Source: Candidatus Endomicrobium macrotermitis
GTDB lineage: Bacteria > Elusimicrobiota > Endomicrobiia > Endomicrobiales > Endomicrobiaceae
Length of the DNA stretch: 47,992 nucleotides
Assembly: GCA_031271405.1 (NCBI GenBank)
Contig: JAISVT010000057.1
Location: 1-47,992 of the forward strand
Direction: 5' to 3'
Shown: piece by piece, positions 47,601 to 47,992 of the stretch
Position numbering within the stretch: the first letter of the stretch is position 1
Layout of the letters: every line of letters starts with the position of its first letter
Notes under the pieces: model-generated
The model's database searches: none
Told to the model about the DNA's origin: nothing
Seen by the model: only the letters and a program-made list of their open reading frames with translations
Made by a program: the position numbers and the translations under genes

Positions 47601-47992
47601 TTAAAACCCTGATATTGAATTTTAAAATCCTCAATAACTTTATTTAATGCCTCTATGAAAATTCTCCTATTGCCTTCTTCTTCAGATGTTCCTGAAGCAT
47701 CTATGAGTGCCTGTTCAAATTTTTTAATATCGCTGATATCCGCACTTCCTCTATAAAGCTCTACATATTTGTCATATATCTTCGCCTTCAACATATCCGG
47801 CAAGCCTTTAAAAGCATATATCATCTGCGGATAAGATATAGCGGTATTATCTATCGTATTTTCTTTGTCTCTGAAATTATTTAAAACAAATCGGTTTGAA
47901 ACAATAGAATTTTTTGCTCCGAATAGGCCCCTGATAAAATCTATGCCTAAAACAAAGGCTAAAGGAATTGAAACTGCCAACAAAGGAATAAC
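38654..47992 (-). CDS. giant membrane protein with two tandem UDPGP-like domains (5' end truncated by window edge)
   Basis: At least 3112 codons, open to the right edge; the TTG at 47983 is not a credible start because the hydrophobic chain continues beyond it. Numbering from it: membrane segments at about 285-332 and 350-390; an acidic/Ser-rich linker (541-618); UDPGP-like unit 1 (about 690-1420: GRHP 829, KGG 1143, FNTN 1231); unit 2 (about 1520-2260: NGGVGAGVMGRHP ending 1672, NGD 1950, DAKGG 1976, FNTNN 2048); an Ala/Glu/Lys coiled coil (2280-2345); then about 760 unrecognised residues. FNTNN, DxKGGT and the HG loop are hallmarks of UTP:sugar-1-phosphate uridylyltransferases, with C-terminal beta-helix-like strands. 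Unit 1 has lost the glycine loop and the NxD. Whether either is active is unknown. Confidence 0.65.
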   Translation of the reverse strand, partial: VIPLLAVSIPLAFVLGIDFIRGLFGAKNSIVSNRFVLNNFRDKENTIDNTAISYPQMIYAFKGLPDMLKAKIYDKYVELYRGSADISDIKKFEQALIDASGTSEEEGNRRIFIEALNKVIEDFKIQYQGFNENFKKALEQNDLAVIKTSSEVIGTRSESETLFLMRAWLNAKGFYEQSSWIRDNQSTLTLEQIESQIDLRIKDYNEMQDWLANNNFEKMIYNEISQIKGDIQTTFFDFGFDSKGTFASKELMGAVIRNAFGININHTLSYRVIDAGRRNGLLSLGQTIKSKYSFAFSAVATFAAAILFSSATAILSVPSIVAFGLLVLAFASNLIDVKDFKSFVENFKNNIRGNLLIGAGIVIAALSVIVGLSFMLAGLIVILFVAGMSIIKMAANKADNAKSSEAMRKKVLTNQFFYDLLMDNEAYTPLDNEDLNNIVAGDVIGSYRRMGINVTYENGILVKTPLTAQEIEGLISEGEAESLTNELKLEDNVFKLEVKGALIIAMLKGIINVGRVERYRMALERRYGGIFTVEENGAGNIIFRQVPGSVQAQPEESASPTHTDGSSSTSGQADSEGLSLRPEASISSDAQDEVIVDEEDGFGEIGEVPDQAVQDAAVAASEETQRLTAVSSLLGIVKGLINRKQIEEDNEKLQPFVLIASKISDQSVKDLYTVLRKYVATSTTSRVKKESLHNIVRRYIASVEFTENDRSEENIAKVKAIGEAYKLIGYYVNGVHYEYEQDWVDFWMQNILYTSGMSDAIVSNNHVIYDLGNMPDANFVPAARDTDTERLTKRLTITLDRYRSYYNSLRPEEKHKLINLLLSAGTGEAVKGRHPIIFALAKWTIAREAAEEANDRDMLGILDRLAKQGDLFGVTLTDEELGKINKVYRFPRIGWEDFYRQEDGKIKMRDEGKIDEKGLKSPNKTVSVLYVSRPAGSEEEEGWQQDDQDRWWRTELVPDLAGKASDIAVITDKAGEKTFVSIMDDRVAKAKENGDSIVILTAAGDESILPSRETLAGMGNDDLIDRLLGSFAADNRYIIAGNNFRVVSEKKDENKRRILHFSSTKTKHLNHGGTFFLLAQRLINVANGTLNGREVTRMTRRAITALQNSSGDISIASAEIQNSRPRQGINARAVMFFATREAQDRKGGVLGFKKFTKEEFLNYGKVLLGAAVGSELTIRKIETLIERDVLTIDKDGNIVFPWLFELGDTKSQADSASVNSNMEELGMGNIAQPFNTNGSSFNSFSLGVILSELKTLLTPEQYNNFIVPFPILEDTGSEINVELASGQFLLSLGMNLEFLRYSGTEAGNRINAVMNALFGEGNKFVDVVVADKNQRDDEFTGFLPSSIKFGYTVLANKIQGQSPKAIVDVSESDKAQEMAAAAYTTLVGNDFSGVEVFKLTRDGRIRNLTLKGNIWFENNSGDPNFVFSPENLRRSTLENFKVTVNANGKITIQRITKVDLSADHSKATFTVDPEVEEVYTPKAGESEPSVTEESAVQDASIKALNDAIEAYKASEKTPQDVNALYKAMGDIKLTRITDEHKKDEETVKRLREENTARVNALAEALRVMKYYSYDETGTLSEYGYDETGVLVWRLLVLNSLGLRDIDGLERLETGVQDIAIASSDEEGAEIIASRESEDIDIRPYDELKQAVSEIAPMVVLWLNGGVGAGVMGRHPVIYAYNKYMEALQNAINAGDKEAVLALSDIAKNLNLFGKKLDSHYASDIVARLAKYGFTRINPSDFYETEGDGFKLDKKKAPVVRKKINGTDINVPELTGKATDTPLLIQTKVKVGDEEIDVFKFAKIIDIKAAAAANNGGQQAIMQVVGSNPADNANAQLLKSLNPEIFNSGVLAQVLGEGAREGIMMSDRIPDWQKNSDGTYSLNMELDKDANDFETPILKKMTHGSHGPVFFTVMMQIVKRVNDYMIEKGYDFSKMTPEQMADARKELGSVVFANGDAVNAGAKGNFGGITMYFATRIGIDAKGGTLMFLKLATGTFMFLIEVANFASYTLGSIFETLGLKTKDTMGEKELKAFDQHISGLFRPQSKLNAALFNTNNSQWDVFTLGILFGQLIQDKGVQKTFELMAPPVINVDPKTVTESNPEGDFFSKMEWAIGQVLTWTNISLQRERRTDASLNSTMEKLLGKGTPLVKVAYANAEQREEIGFSPYKAVGDILGFLYGGEVRDNQIVVNGGVQSKNNDLGVYLFSMFDKMTYLDTSRIKTLSIDGKFDLSDLTLAGDVRFINNTATEEEIYPGALNGRTVLEDVTVTVDADGIRIIDSGGNVIEFIEKAAGQKSAEQASGEVEKAEAEKRAAAEKRVADRKAIEEAKAATAAEKEAAGIAEKIEQLKRYIGREDYNYVEALENIPKMTVAALERKVNKLIEASAEKNIEILGLATKEFNALVKDYELLKILKDNAYLPEDATVADIPEDIRKSTPRTIGKKIRDLSNLTDRRYISDLAPRFDYASRYPIVSASVGYAKEPVTAAKTRDASAQAAENIFGFKGEINRFRSNEVILVNAGLNNSNSETARQHQATYAQNRNIATVVYGSETALSQRYNSETGIWEVRKIMPNTGFSFVRTGEKGKRAFVAEQYFVARFENGEVVRNSDGNVVYDIVMRVKNIDGLEMSASEKERLYETAFAAFAYNINENPLLQNRLGIGGVSAVDMVNKNSSVNVEESAGSGVVDIANAFADREFGSEAFFEALDIERQANIRERIIGSSLLSGRATTVSSIVKQISVDRKKSDATILAVSTGDRISSGKVDPALVEAIAVLRASGIEIAPAVNANSSDFEANVKACFDAGIYNITLDVSVLDSADKIQKAIADLERISVDNMVPFKNHLINTSSKRGELIDDSIISAAKGADIIEDYYENVGKRLTPKNIKEELAAFRNGYRKANVGKQKSEFGFTNVNALSTILSSSDVTPDAIKSALENAGASNVIRGVVKKLLEGSGSESVRVNRARGYIMGAAENYMEQRFLEDLGISKELFMQSMLKKGNEVESKVAALLGRGLLASVLNGNAVNIEQLKQMAMEKLGDSVQTDIINNSALKSYFMELESKGEMLIASAESAAVEQEAIAAMMVLVEYAVSKIDAKDFAKRSGVTATKAIRDILSAA

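Noticed and set aside
47981-47983. TTG at 47983 as the start of the giant protein
   Set aside because: The frame and the hydrophobic sequence continue through the remaining nine bases to the window edge, so the gene is truncated and the true start lies outside.

Overview
The window reads as a moderately AT-rich, Gram-negative-type bacterial chromosome. Two heptosyltransferase-like GT9 enzymes and a Wzx-type flippase point to a lipopolysaccharide outer membrane, and the split glyQ/glyS, ybeY, aspS and CDGSH genes are bacterial. Very large exported or membrane proteins carrying enzyme-like domains beside small housekeeping operons suggest Elusimicrobiota (Endomicrobium-like) or Omnitrophota. 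That placement is an inference from gene content only. No phage, transposase, IS element or CRISPR array was found.

Layout. 1-7627 is a surface-polysaccharide cluster: a possible gene tail at the left edge, a MycE-type sugar O-methyltransferase, a GT2, a Wzx-like flippase and an FkbM methyltransferase on the plus strand, a convergent GT2, then two coupled GT9 enzymes. A YjbQ-family gene (7624-8043) overlaps the last GT9. 8229-18969 is a minus-strand housekeeping block: glyS, glyQ, recO, two DUF21/CBS transporters, ybeY, a 7TM-HD phosphodiesterase, aspS and a Nudix hydrolase, with palindromic and short tandem repeats in the gaps. tRNA-Lys(CTT), a CDF metal exporter, a U32/RlhA-like gene and gpmA follow.

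23374-33485 is the most interesting region. Two adjacent, translationally coupled paralogues of 1793 and 1576 residues each start with a signal peptide. Each then has a TraB/EreA/ChaN (TIKI)-like domain with an H...E...GGFH pattern, and ends in a domain that reads like a cystathionine gamma-synthase-type PLP enzyme, with the PLP aspartate, the Schiff-base lysine and the substrate-binding arginine all in place. A perfect terminator closes the operon.

33556-36760 holds an exported metallo-beta-lactamase-fold hydrolase divergent from a double-CDGSH iron-sulfur protein, with overlapping promoters, then tRNA-Leu(CAA), a repeat-rich gap and a lipoprotein. 36852-38510 is an FtsH-like membrane AAA protease lacking the usual periplasmic domain. 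38654 to the right edge is one reading frame of more than 3100 codons on the minus strand, truncated at its 5' end. It has membrane segments, two tandem UDP-sugar pyrophosphorylase (UDPGP)-like domains, the first degenerate, a coiled-coil linker and an unrecognised 760-residue C-terminal part. The three giants share a theme: cytosolic-enzyme folds built into very large envelope proteins.
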